From: Toxonevra muliebris
Lineage: Eukaryota; Arthropoda; Insecta; Diptera; Pallopteridae
Reading direction: 5' to 3'
DNA length: 64,000 nucleotides
Assembly (NCBI GenBank): GCA_963691655.1
Contig: OY829327.1
Span: 62,880,079-62,944,078 of the forward strand
Shown here: positions 44,218 through 56,059 of the stretch, in pieces
Position numbering within the stretch: the first letter of the stretch is position 1
How the letters are laid out: every line of letters begins with the position of its first letter
Program-made: the position numbers and the translations under genes
Notes under the pieces: generated by a model
What the model saw: only the letters and a program-made list of their open reading frames with translations
The model's database searches: none
What the model was told of the DNA's origin: nothing

Positions 44218-45011
44218 TATATACCTTTTGAAGCATTTCCTTTGTATACCAAAAAACTTCCACATTCTGCCCAACAACTACTACTGATCATCACACACAA
44301 ACTGCCAGTGTGTTCTTTGCAATGGTTTCTCAGGTATACAGTTTCAAACATTTTCTTTACATTGGAGGTGTCACGCATATTTTATTTATTCCATTCATTT
44401 TTTTCTACCATTTTCCATTGGCAATCAAAGCTCTCTAACCACAAATAATTTAGGAAATATACCTTATAAAACCCAGGTGGAACAGTCACTAACCCAAGTC
44501 TACCCATACTTTACCCACCAAATTCTATTGGCAAATCATATTATCATTCCAAATCTTAGTACTGCACTTCAAATAGTTTCTAAGATATACAATAATGAAA
44601 ATTCAGGCTATGTGGAAAGTTCCTCGCCGTCTTTTTCAATCCTAACCACATTTTTTTTTGTGGCGTGGTTTTGTCAACCAACGTGGGTTCTGGTTCTGGA
44701 AATATATATAGAAGCATTCGAGTTGAACGGAAAAGGCCACTCCATATTTTTTCATGGAATGCCAAAATAACGTTTTTTAGAGACGTGCCACAAATGAATA
44801 CTGAATATTCCATAGCTAAAACTCAGATTATATAGGAGATGTAATGCCCCCTTTTTTCAATTTCACAGACCTTTTTCCTGTGGCATTATATTGCCAATTA
44901 ATATCCTTATACTAAATTTCTGGTTGTGGAGATATACCCGAAAATTATCTGAGTTATTGATGGGCATATTTCCATGAATAATAGTATGAAAACAAAATAA
45001 TTATTTGTATA

Positions 45012-45300
45012 AAAAATAATAACTTGGTCCACCTGTAGTTGAATTCGAACTCGCGACACCAAAAAAACTCAGAATTCCTTTGCACAACCAAAACTTTACA
45101 CTTCTTTTTAACTCACTCACCCAAACACATTTATATTGTGTATTTATTTTTTTACACAAAAATAAGAAAAAAAAAAAAATTTGGTCCGCTTCAAGTGAGA
45201 TTTGAACCCACTACTCAAAAACTATTTCCAGCACCCACTATAGTGGATACTTTAGCCTACCTCCTAACCAACTCATCTACACAACACTATGAAGTGCCGC
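45012..45300 (-). other. tRNA-like segments on the minus strand (possible SINE)
   Basis: The minus strand shows B-box-like GAGTTCGAATTC near 45050-45039 and GGGTTCAAATCTC near 45213-45200, the latter preceded by an A-box-like GATGAGTTGGTTAGG near 45285-45265. Acceptor stems were not found. The region between the MITE and here (44218-45011), and 45301-45957, shows no gene; an end-like motif TTTTATATATATAGAT lies at 45835-45850. Confidence 0.35.
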
Positions 45301-45957
45301 GATCAAATTAGTAATATGTAGTTATAGTACATTCATGCAAATGAAAAAGTATTTAAAACAGAAAGCTCTCACGCATTCTTTTTGCCTTTGTGTTTGTGTA
45401 GTGGAAATCGCAGGGAGCGAAATAAAAACAAACTTTGGGTTTAATTCTAGGAAAAAAAAAATATATTTACAATAACAAATGTAAAGGGAACAAATTTTTA
45501 ATATAAAAATGCATTTTACAGGTAAACTATTAACTTTAGATGTATGCCATCACTGACTTTATTTTAGCAAACGATAAGATCTATAATCTTTCTATACATA
45601 ATTTGAATGTACCTCTTATAGTTTAAGCAGCATTTTACATTAAGTAGCTAAATTTTTTAAAAAACTTTACTTTGGTTCAAATATCGATCTATATTAAAGA
45701 AACTATTTGAAATTAACTTAAAATAAATATCAACTTAACTCGACAAATGTCCAAAGCAATTACATACGAAATTTCATGACAATCCGTTGCGAAATATAGA
45801 AACCTATTAGGACTAAACATTTAACAGCCTCTATTTTATATATATAGATTATTTTATCAAAAACACACAGAATGCACCAGCAAAATTAACTCAAATGCAA
45901 AACAAAGAAATAAGCAGAATAGCGTAGGTACAGTTTTTTTTTACACACACATACATA

Positions 45958-47856
45958 CAGGGATGCCAACTCATTTTTTCTTTCTCCCCGATAGCCCTCG
46001 AGAAATTCCCCGATTTTCGATCGAATTCCCCAAATCGATATAATTTCATATTATAACAGCACCATACAAGCATTTTGCAAAAACGAAAAATTACCTAAAG
46101 TTGACCTCAATGAGTGTTATATTAAGGCGACCCTGAACTTTCTCGGTCCAAAACTTAAACAATGGTAATTGGTAGATTAATAGGAATGTACTTTCTGACT
46201 CTGAAATTCTTTTGGCACATGGGAAATTTCACTTCACTTCATATTTATTGTTAACAAAAATGTGTATGGAACAATAGAGGGTTCCATAAACCAGTTTCTG
46301 CCAAAATTTAGTCGCATCAGCATATAAAAATTAACCGCAGTGGTTTTTACCATTTGGTTACGAAATAAAAGTATCAAAATAACATAAAGAAACAAATTGC
46401 CTTTTTTGAATTCAATAAGGTGTTATCATTGAACTTAGATATTTTTTTTGCATGGAAAATGTAAGAAAGAGACAAATATACCAAAAATGTGCTCTATGCA
46501 TAATTTTGATATATACAAAAACTAGCTTTCTTTTGGCCTCAGCAGACAATCGCGTATAAGTTTTGCTTTTTTTTTGGATTTTTTAGTTGGCGTGTCTATT
46601 CGAAGCAAAAAAGTTGTATATGCGGCTGCGGCTATATTTTGTGCAAATAAAAAAATAAAAATAAAATTTATTTAAAAAAAATTAATTCAATAAATTTCAA
46701 AGTATTTTAAAAGTTCAATTGATTGAGTGCATTAGTGTCTATGTTCTGTGTTCTTTCGCCTGATAAAGTCGATTTTTCATTCGGATTTCTTTCGTATTCT
46801 TAAAACAACATTGTAGAAAATATTCCATAAATTGAGGATTTTTTTTTTCCTAAAAAGGTAGTAAATTGAGTCCAATTTACGAAATATTATTTCTCAAACT
46901 GAGGAAAATTTTACTTAAATTATATACAATTTCTCATATTGAAATAAAATATTATTCGTTTGAAAAACGCAATTTCTACAAATTGAAGACAAATTTCTTT
47001 AATTTATAGAAAACTTCCTTCCTTCAAAGAAATCTTTCTCTAAAACAAAGAAAAAATATTTCCTCAATTCAAAGAAATTTTATATATCTAAATGAAGAAA
47101 CAATTTCTATGGCGCCAAATCATTTTTATTTTTCTTTAATTTGATAGCCGTTTTTCTTCAAACGAAGTAAGTATTTTTCTGGGTGTAGTTGCCACATCAA
47201 ATTTGAACGAGATGAGGTGTTTCGAGTTATTAGACGTTCATTTTGATAGATAAAAAAGCCTCACCCCATTTTTGGATATCAAAGTTCTCACTTCGAATAA
47301 AAAATGGCAAAAATCTTGTTTTGAAAAAAACAGGTTTAAAGTTTTGATTATCGGTTTTTAACATATAAAATATATTACATTTTCTTTGTGATGGCTGATC
47401 GTAATTTGTAAGTTAACAGATTAGTCAGCAAGGATTAAGAGTTATTAATCAGGAGGTGCTGGACTTCTGAACGGTCGAAAGGGAAGTCGAAGCGCCGCGC
47501 GACTGTTTTGGCCTGACTGACACTCGGTGCTATAATCGTCTATATCTACGAAAGCACTCCGCGTCTCTGTAATTTTCACAAAATACTCTCGAAATATAAT
47601 ACTTTTAAATAGCACTCTTTTTTAAAAATCGATTTCTCCAAACCAATAAATCGCAGGGCCCACTTAAGAAAAGACGAAGATTTTAAGACCCAAAATCTGA
47701 AATATTGCGTAAGTTAAATAAAATTGACAAAAAATATTCTAGACTTTTATGATTAAAAGCTGAACGACTTCAAATTCCCCGCAAAAAACAGCTCATTCCC
47801 CGCACCCAGTATAATTCCCCGCAAATCGGGGAATTCCCCGCAAGTTGGCATCGCTG
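45958..47856. mobile_element. hAT-like non-autonomous transposon with AATTCCCCG subterminal repeats
   Basis: The ends CAGGGATGCCAACT and (inverted) CAGCGATGCCAACT match except at one base, and the flanks carry CATACATA (45950-45957) and CACACATA (47857-47864), an 8-bp near-duplication as hAT elements make. Near both ends the motif ATTCCCCG (or its complement) recurs, at least six times. The 1.9-kb interior has no transposase. Termini beginning with CAG fit hAT. Confidence 0.7.
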
Positions 47857-47864
47857 CACACATA

Positions 47865-50320
47865 CAAAATCAAATAAGCAAAGCAGAACGAAACTTCGTT
47901 TTGGCTCTATGACATTTTCTAGATCAGCTTTCCTCTATTAAATTTTATTCTTCTCTTTTCCTCTGAGCGCGTCATATGTTGTTTGTATACCAAACAAGGG
48001 CATGTCAATATTAGGGGGCTGCCAAAACTCGGAGAAATTTAAATTCAATCTAATGCCAACAAATTTACTTGTATTTACATGAGGTTTGTCACTAACAGGT
48101 TAAAATTGGTGTTTTAGAATGTTTTGATGACAAAGCCATGAAAATTATGGTGCAAAAAAAGTTTAAATTTTTATGTTTCTTTTTTTGTATTTACTAGTAT
48201 TAGTAAAAATTGTTTTTCTCCTAAGGTTGGACGAAGTTTGGAAAATTTTCCACCATTTAAGAAAGTAAGGATTACTATTAACAAAAAAAAAGGCACGAGG
48301 ACATAGCCTTTTCCGGCCTAATATTCTTTACTGAAGTTGACGATTTTTCAGTTTTTCTCCGAAAAATATTAATTAAAAAAAAATTCTATAAAAAATTGTT
48401 TTGTATTAAAAAACAAACAAAAAAATTATGTGTTGTGAAGCAGGTAGATAATCTTATTCTTCTTATAATAAAAAAAAATTAAAGCGCTGGCAATGATACC
48501 TGATTTTAAAACAATTTTAAAAATTTAAATTTTTTATTTCCATAGTTGCTTCTTAAATTGATCGAATTTGTCAAGCCCTAACTCCTTCAAAGCACAACCG
48601 CTGTAAAAAATATTTTGGATTCTTTATACACATTCTATTACCTTTAAAATGACATTAAAATTGTAATGATAGGAGATATAATTCTATTCGTTTTTTGTCC
48701 AGTCTCTGTGTGGCACCTAGAACTCAAAATATATTAATTTGAAAATGAAAAGCATACCCGGGTATGCGGGTGTAGACCCAAAGGTTAATGCCATATGCTG
48801 TCACACTTGGAAAAAGGGCATTTTTCGACGATTTTGGACGAATTTGAGTTATATTTTCTATAGCGGCTGAACAAATACCCAAAGTGGATTTTATTAAGGT
48901 TTATCATTTTTGGTGGACTTAATAGATACTGTAGTAAGTGCTGAAAAAATGAATTTAAAATGTTCTCTGAAATATAGTACTGTTATGATGGTGAATATGT
49001 GACAATCTATGAAATTAAGATATATGTCAACTTTGGTCACCTGAAACCATACCTAATTTTTTTTCTCTCGATATGGAAATAATGCTTATTTGATTAGACG
49101 TGCTTTTTTATATACAAAACGGAGTGCAAAAAGTTTGTGGGCCGAACAATACGGGAGAAAGAAATTTTTTATTAAAAAAATATATTTCATTTTAATGTTT
49201 TTATTTTTAATAACAAGATTTAGAATTTAAATATTACTCGACAGAGATGGCCATTGCGGTTAATTAAGCATAATTATTAAGCTTCACAATAATATTTTTG
49301 GGCAGAGTTCCTTGTCGAGGTATCAAATTTTGTAGGCCATGGGAAAGAAGTCGGCTGTTATACACGAGTCCAGTACGATATATCGAAAATAAAAATGTCG
49401 GAACCAAAAAATACCGAAAATGACGAAAAAGAGAATAATTGAAATTGTATGAAAAATATCGCTAAAATTTCAAGAAAAATCTCAGACTTAAAAAAAAATT
49501 TTATGCAGAACCCTAAAATTTTCCAGTAGCTATTTATTTTTTGTTAATTGTCCAAAAGAAGCCCACTAAAAAATTTTCCGGTATAAAAGTCGATTTATAG
49601 AGGTTTTTCAATATGATCTAGCTCAGCTAATATGAAATATATCGCTAGAGCTGAAATATTTTGGGAATCATTATAAAATAAACGGAGGTTCATTTTCGGA
49701 GGTACACAACAATACCGGTTTCTTTGTGTATGGTACTCGAAGCCCTTTACTAAGTTGGATGTATCAATTAAGTTAAAAAAATACAAGTGGCCAACGACTC
49801 ACAGTTTAATGCTCCATACAAACTAGAGCGAGTATAGTATTTTATGCGTTTAAATGATTGTTTTTAGTTCTTTAAGCATATTTAAACTGAGCAATGATCA
49901 GTTCACTGTAAAAAAGTGGGTTTGCCGCCCACATATGATGGTTTTGCATCTATTCACACCAGCTTAAAACTAAATATTCTTCAATTTTGCTTAAATTTAC
50001 ATGAATTTTGAATTTTGAACAAATTCTCTAAATTTTCAGCTTTTTGCTTTGAGCATTGTATATTTTAATTTTCAACTAGTTTTGAAAAGGTCCTCCTTTA
50101 GGATTTAAAACGCTATAAATAAACAATAACGGCAGAAGAATACTATAGGATCATAGAGCAAGCAGATTAGACGATCGTTTCGGAACCAGCTACGGTACAT
50201 ATACAGTGATCTTTGTGATAGTTTCCTCATTTCAACAATCGATATAAGTGAAAATATTTTAAAGAAAATGAGAATTACAAAACTTACTTTCACTGATTAG
50301 TATTATTGAAAGGAACTAAC
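47865..50320. other. Intron; no gene seen
   Basis: AT-rich 2.4 kb. A palindrome CATACCCGGGTATG lies near 48755. Open frames at 49595-49786 and 50105-50293 have no motif. Confidence 0.4.
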
Positions 50321-50397
50321 TCTCGCTGCCTTAATTTGCTAAAGCTCTAACACCCATTTTTCAAATTTTATAGGAGAAGCAAAAAACATTTTGAACA
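50321..50397. mobile_element. TA-MITE family, truncated copy 3
   Basis: It reads TCTCGCTGCCTTAATTTGCT, then AACACCCATTTTTCAAATTTTATAGGAGAAGC, like the left half of copies 1 and 2, and stops at AAAAAACATTTTG. The right half is missing. Confidence 0.65.
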
Positions 50398-50578
50398 ATA
50401 ATGCCTGAAGAAAAAAATTTGTTTTTTAATTCCCCATACGAAAAACAGGTACTGTTCATATTAGATGTCAGTAAATCTGATCACGTATACACGTGCAATG
50501 GGAAGAGCTTACAGACGTAAACTTTCAATAATATTGCTTTAAGGGGTTAATCATACGACTCGATGATTCACTACTTAC

Positions 50579-50759
50579 CCAAATGCCACTCTGTGATGAA
50601 AAGCAAATGCGCTTATTAAATAGCGTAATCTTGTTTGGTTTCTTGGTTCTAAAATAAGTGCACGAACTCTGTTGTCCATCCAACCTCCAAGAAATTCATA
50701 AACATTACTATCATCAATATTTTGTGCTATTTTGTATGGCATTTTCCTTCGTATGAAAT
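50579..50759 (-). CDS. DNAJC16: DNAJC16-like gene, exon FIRRKMPYKIA..
   Basis: Acceptor TTGCAG before ATTTCATACG, donor GTAAGT after TTTGG; 181 bp, starting with two bases that complete a codon and ending with two (GG). It encodes FIRRKMPYKIAQNI, NVYEFLGGWMDNRVRALILE and RYLISAFAFHHRVAFG. The human protein has FVESLLPGN, YVRFLSGWQQ and LTAFAYKDYLSFG at the same place. It is followed by the 18.2-kb intron packed with mobile elements. Confidence 0.9.
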
Positions 50760-50845
50760 CTGCAATATAAGGTGATAAGCAAATGCAGCAGAAGAGGTAT
50801 TAATACCATTATCAACAATACATAAAATTATTGTTTAATTTTTAC

Positions 50846-50992
50846 CAACTACTTTTTGCGATGTATATACATTATCTCGATATATGTAGCTGTGTCCATC
50901 TAGTACTAGAATCAAGCTTGGTACATCATTTACACCAGCTTTTCTAATAAGTTGTTGTTCATGTGCAGCATTTATTGTAGCGAACTGAATTC
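50846..50992 (-). CDS. DNAJC16: DNAJC16-like gene, exon IQFATINAAHEQQL..
   Basis: Acceptor TTTCTTAG, donor GTAAAA; 147 bp. It encodes (G)IQFATINAAHEQQLIRKAGVNDVPSLILVLDG and YIYRDNVYTSQKVV. It continues the thioredoxin-like fold; VPSLILV stands where a cis-Pro loop is usual. The human match is GVVHAGYERRLAHHLGAHSTPSILGI. The introns on either side are only 86 and 55 bp, in contrast to the large ones downstream. Confidence 0.9.
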
Positions 50993-51047
50993 CTAAGAAA
51001 GTTTATTAGTTATAATAATTCTTAGTCCGAATAAAATCATTATTTAC

Positions 51048-51445
51048 CTAACGGTTCTAAAGCATCAATTAATTTTTTGAATGCACCTACCAGGCGAATG
51101 CAACGGGAACACCAATCGTTATAAAACATTATAATGTGCGGAATTGTTGTGCTTTTTTCAATAATTGTTTGATCGAAATACTTAGTAGTGACAGATAATT
51201 TATGCAAAAGACTAATATCTTGATCGAAGTAAAAATGTTTTCCAAATAACTCTTCAAATGGATCCGAAGCAAAGCGACTATATTGGCTATAATCATATTT
51301 TTGTTTAAAAAAATGCGAGTCTTCGTTGGTAATACCATGCTGGTCATACATTCGACGACGGTCAGCATCACTCAGAAGCTCATATGCCTGTTTTATATGC
51401 ACAAATTTTTGCTCAGCATCAGGATGATTATTTTTATCGGGATGC
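51048..51445 (-). CDS. DNAJC16: DNAJC16-like gene, exon with second half of J domain and thioredoxin-like start
   Basis: Acceptor TTTTTACAG before GCATCCCGAT, donor GTAAAT after CGTTAG; 398 bp. The first full codons give HPDKNNHPDAEQKFVHIKQAYELLSD, so the HPD motif of the J domain and helices III and IV are present; helices I and II must be on an upstream exon not found. Next come a linker and FYNDWCSRCIRL, a thioredoxin-like WCxxC. DNAJC16 (ERdj8) is an ER membrane J protein linked to autophagosome size. Its J domain would stimulate an Hsp70. Orthology is inferred from order, motifs and spacing. Confidence 0.9.
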
Positions 51446-52600
51446 CTGTAAAAAAAAAAGATTGTGAATAAGAATAACAGTAGTAGTAGCAAATGAAATC
51501 GGACACATATCAAATTTATTAAGGAAACATACTTGGGTAAAAGAGACCTAATAAATTTAAAGAGTCACTGATTAGCGACCACTACCTGTTGAATGCACTG
51601 ACCATGATCGCCAAATTTACTGATCACGTCGCACAGAGGTTTGATTCCATACAAAGTGCAGAAAAAAATATAAGGAATCATCTCAGCACAATGATTTTTG
51701 ACATGAGTCACTTTTAGGTCGTGGAAAAGAAAAATTATGAAAATGGGCGTGATCGGTCAACTGCCACGCCCACTTCTCGTACAAAAGTAAAACTGACATA
51801 GCTCTAAAATCCGTTACAGTCAAGATGCTGAGATAAATATCATAAAAAAATAGTTTTAACTGTTTCAACATTTCATTTTAATTAATATTTTTGATATATT
51901 TTTATTATTTATTTATATATTTTTGGTTTTTGACAAAAAAATTTCAATCTCTTAAAAATGGTATCTGCCATAAATAATCACATTTTCACACAGTTTTCCC
52001 CGATATACATTTAGTATTTTGTTAATAAAAATGGGATCCGCAGCTATCCGCAGCAAATTTTTTTTTTTTTTTATTTAGCTAAGAAATTATATTTTACATT
52101 TTTATATATTAGAATATTTCGCACACCTTCGCAAGATAGACCTGGTCCACCAAACTTAAGGAATTATCTTGAAATTTTAGTTTGTAAAAACCAAATTTTT
52201 TTTCCAAACAAAATTTTTCTCGTTTTCTTTTTATTTATAAAATACATTCTTCATATATAACACACCCATATAAAAAAAATAGTTTTAGGATTATAACTAT
52301 AGTTAAACAAAAAAACTTCGGAAAAACGCTTCAAAATGCATGCTAGCACTTTCGACAGCTTACCCACAATTATTTAATGAGCTAATCAATTATTTTTTAA
52401 TATGCTAATGAAATATTTATGAATAGAAATTAAGAAAAAAATTTCTAATATCGACGCGTCAAAAAAATTATTTTTTTCCGCAGCCAAACCACTGTGCGTC
52501 GTTGTGATCATCACTTCAACTGTCTTGTGTTTTGCGAAATATTTGTGTTGGCAACAAAAACGGCAAAAAGTGTAATTTTTTATTTAATTCATATCATTTA
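51446..52600. other. Upstream intron or flank; no gene proven
   Basis: A plus-strand stretch near 51575-51715 reads DHYLLNALTMIAKF..., which loosely resembles small BESS-like tails, but it is too short to call. The missing first J-domain exon was looked for on the minus strand here and not seen. Confidence 0.35.
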
Positions 52601-52790
52601 TTTAATTCGTCTATGGATGTACAAAAATCCTTACAGATTATGAGTATAGTGTGAACAGTATTATAATTATAATAATGTTAAGCTATAACTAAAATTTAAA
52701 CTAAATAATACAATTCAGCAACTTTTGGAGTCAGAAAAGTCAACAAAATGAATAAATGATGCTTTATTATAATTATTCAATGCTTTTGTA

Positions 52791-53440
52791 GTGGGCTCAT
52801 TTAACGCATTTTTTGATTTAATTGATTGGACTCTAAATAAATTGCTGTGCCGCAGGTTTCTGAAGGTTATAACCTCTAATAAAGGTGAAAATGGTTCTTT
52901 GCAACAGGTGACGGAAACACTGAACATAAACATCGCCATAGACAGCAGCCACTTGAAGACTTCTCTGATTGCACTACCAAACACAATTGATTATTTAATT
53001 CTGGGCATGAATTTCTTCAAGAAAATCAACACACTCTTTAGTCCAGCAGCAACAAATCACATTACAGCACGTGCACTGTAGCGCGGGTAGTCACTACTGA
53101 CAAACAGATTGCACATCAGAGTTAAACACATGGCCGCATATACCTATCCACAACAACGAAAGGTAATAAAATCGTGAACGAAACCAACAGATGATAACGA
53201 AGCACTGAAAAACTTCGTCTCTATTAGGGGCAAGATTTTGAAGGAGAGTCACGACAGAGGTCATATTGCAGTCAAACAAACTTTTGATGGCACTGTGAAG
53301 CAATACTACTGGCCTGACATGTACGGCGAATTCGCAATTTATATACGAAAATGAAAATACCAGCCAGAAAGAGAAGAGCATCAAATCCCAGCAACAGCCG
53401 GTAAAACCTATATAACAACAATACCAAAAAATAACCACAT
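52791..53440 (+). pseudogene. Gypsy-type LTR retrotransposon remnant (protease and integrase pieces)
   Basis: The frame at 52791-53081 contains TIDYLILGMNFFKKIN, like the LILGxDF motif of retroviral-type aspartic proteases in Gypsy-group elements. After stops, HDRGHIAVKQTFDGTVKQYYWPDMYGEF (53256-53340) matches the zinc-binding HHCC start of integrase. RT and RNase H, which should lie between, are missing, so a large deletion has occurred. No LTRs were recognised. Confidence 0.55.
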
Positions 53441-53459
53441 AAAACATAATAATAATTAT

Positions 53460-55200
53460 TGCATTAATAACTAATTACAACGTTAAAACAATATGAAAAT
53501 AACATACGAAAAAAAAAATATTGTCTCACCCTGTAAATTTGCAAAGCAAAAGATACACCCCAAAAAATATGACTAAAATAATTTGGAAATAAATAGGTAC
53601 CGCGAAAAAATTGATGTTTTTATAAAAAAGCAACAACTACTCATAGAAAGTAGCGATCAACTAAGTAACTGCAATGAAATAATAAATAAATAAAAATAAA
53701 ATGAAAGAAACATAAGAAAAGAAGGGAACCAACAGACATACAAAGTATAAGAGATGAATAGACATACATTCATAATACATATTCATAATACAAGTACCGG
53801 TACCCGAAGTAAGGGCGTAGTGGGACGACATAAAATTATAGTCAATTTTAAGCGCACAACCCAGGCCACTAATACATATTCATGCCTTCAGTACATATTA
53901 TTAATGTTTATATTTAAATTATTATGTAATTAATTTATATATTTTACGGTAATATACTACCAACAACTCGCCTTTACAGAACGGAAATAATACAGAACAG
54001 CAGGAGGAAAGTTTTTGTAAAAAGATTTACATTACAAAGAGAAAGGCACTCGTTAGTTTAGCAGAGCGTCCGCATCCTAGATTCATCATAATACATTTAC
54101 CAGACATTTATTGGATCTTGATAAAAGTCTTAACGTCTTAGATTTTCGCTGAGGTTTAAGAAGGCATCAGGGTGTAGTATCCACGTACCCTGGTGTCATA
54201 ACAAAATATATTTCTTGCCATACGCTGAACGACATTGCTTAGTATAATACCATCATCATCGTGTCACGACGACTCGCAATATAAATACTCACAGACACGA
54301 AGTATCCGGTACTCAGTACGAGAGCAAACGAAGAGCCAGCGAATTGCAACGAGCACCAACGAAGAATACACGAACAAAGTACAATCAAAAATAACAAACA
54401 GTGAATAATACGAATAAACATCCATAATACAAATTTCGGCATTCAATTCAATATAGCATCCACATAACCCACAACTGAGCTGATCTATATGTATGCTTTA
54501 GTATTCAGTGCATAAACTAGTAAAATGTGATATTGTTAGAACTTGGAAAAAACGTGTATAATCAAAATTTAAATATTATGATTGCTTTAAGAGAGCCGCT
54601 ATGAGTCTCTTTTTACACCTCGATACAATTTTAAGTGTCCGCGAACGTGATAAAATCAAACTATCGCGAGCGTTATTACTTCCTCATCGTGTATTAAAGC
54701 TTAAGAAATCGCTTAATGGCTTAACTCTTCCGGCACTACTAGAAGACGGAAAAAATAAACGAAAATATTTTTTATTTAAATCCAATTAATTATTTTAATA
54801 GAATGAAGAAACAAGTTTTTCTCTTGAAGAGGGCACCTCCAGTTGTAACTTTCAAAAATTCAAATTTTTTTGCATTTTCCTAAAGTATTTGTTCTCAAAA
54901 ATGTATATATAAATTTTTAAGTTTATACGGTGAAAATTGATAACTCTTTGTGATGGCCAAAAAAAATTTTGTTCTTGGCATTGAAGGAGATACTTTAAGC
55001 AGCATTTTTCAAGTCGGTGACTCAACAACTACTAATCCAATTAAGGTTTGCGCATGATGAAACTATTGATGAATTTGTTCTCATTCAAATTTTGAGATCA
55101 TTCAATCGTTTTTGGTTTCAAAATGAGCAGCGAAATAGAAGTACGTGAAAAAATTATTACCTCATTTTTTTACCTCATTTTGTATTTTATTTAGAAAGAA
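53460..55200. other. No gene recognised
   Basis: AT-rich DNA that may include non-coding parts of the LTR element. The open frame at 54601-54789 (SLFLHLDTILSVRERDKIKL) has no motif I know. No LTR pair was seen. Confidence 0.35.
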
Positions 55201-55390
55201 AAATAATATTAGTACGTAAGATAAGCATCTTTTCGTACAGTAGTCAAATTAAATAAAGAGTAATTAATTGAATTAAACTTAACTCTATTTCATGATAAAC
55301 TTATAACTAAACATAGAATGATATGAAATATATGTACTTAAATATTTGGCTTTTTTATTTTTTTTTACTTTTTTATCTTATCTATTGTCT

Positions 55391-56056
55391 TTAACGGCTG
55401 GAGTAATATTGAAAAATTGAATGCTTAAAATTGCTTCTGTTGGTTATATGATGCAAGTAATTCGGCAGTGAGTTCCACAGCCTAATAGTGTTAGTGAAAA
55501 AAAGCCTTGACGAATTTAAATATTTGAAGTTAGGAATAATTAAACAACTTATACGTTTGGACTGGCTAAATTGCAATTTATCAAACAGATATTTTGGAGT
55601 CTCAGTCACCATAAGCTTGTGCAAATAAATACAGTTTCTAGCTTCAAGATATTCCATTAAATTGCAACCTAATAATTGTTTTCTCCTGGTTGATATGTGG
55701 TCAAATTTTTTAAGGCCGTAAACATAACGAGTAGCATTATTAAGAACAACTTCTAGCTTATATATTGACCGAGAGTCCAACTTCCAATACACGAGTTCAG
55801 CATAGGTAATTATTGGAAGAATTAATTGTATTACTAGTCTTTTCCTAGTGTCAACAGGTAAATAATCAGCAGTTATTCTAAGATTACGTAAGGTTAAGAA
55901 AACCTTTTTTACAACACTATTTATATGATCAACACAACTCAAAGACGAATTTATGTGGATTCCAAGATTAACAATTTTACTAACATAATCTATGGGAGGC
56001 TCTAACACTTTCCGAAGTATTAACGCAACCTCTGTGATGCCTACTGCTGCCGGCAA
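55391..56056 (-). pseudogene. C-terminal part of ORF2 of element C
   Basis: Open frame of about 221 codons: YVSKIVNLGIHINSSLSC, NSVVKKVFLTLRNLR, then LPIITYAELVYWKLDSRS and KLEVVLNNATRYVYGLKK, the usual thumb and C-terminal region of CR1-type ORF2. It continues the reading that breaks off at 58709; the nested element lies between. The end FKHSIFQYYSSR is followed by a stop at 55391. Confidence 0.8.
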
Positions 56057-56059
56057 TGA

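Noticed and set aside
51575..51715. BESS-like motif DHYLLNALTMIAKF as a gene
   Set aside because: Too short, no start or neighbouring domain, weak likeness.
53094..53447. Minus-strand 117-codon frame rich in Phe and Cys
   Set aside because: It is the antisense of the Gypsy-type integrase remnant.
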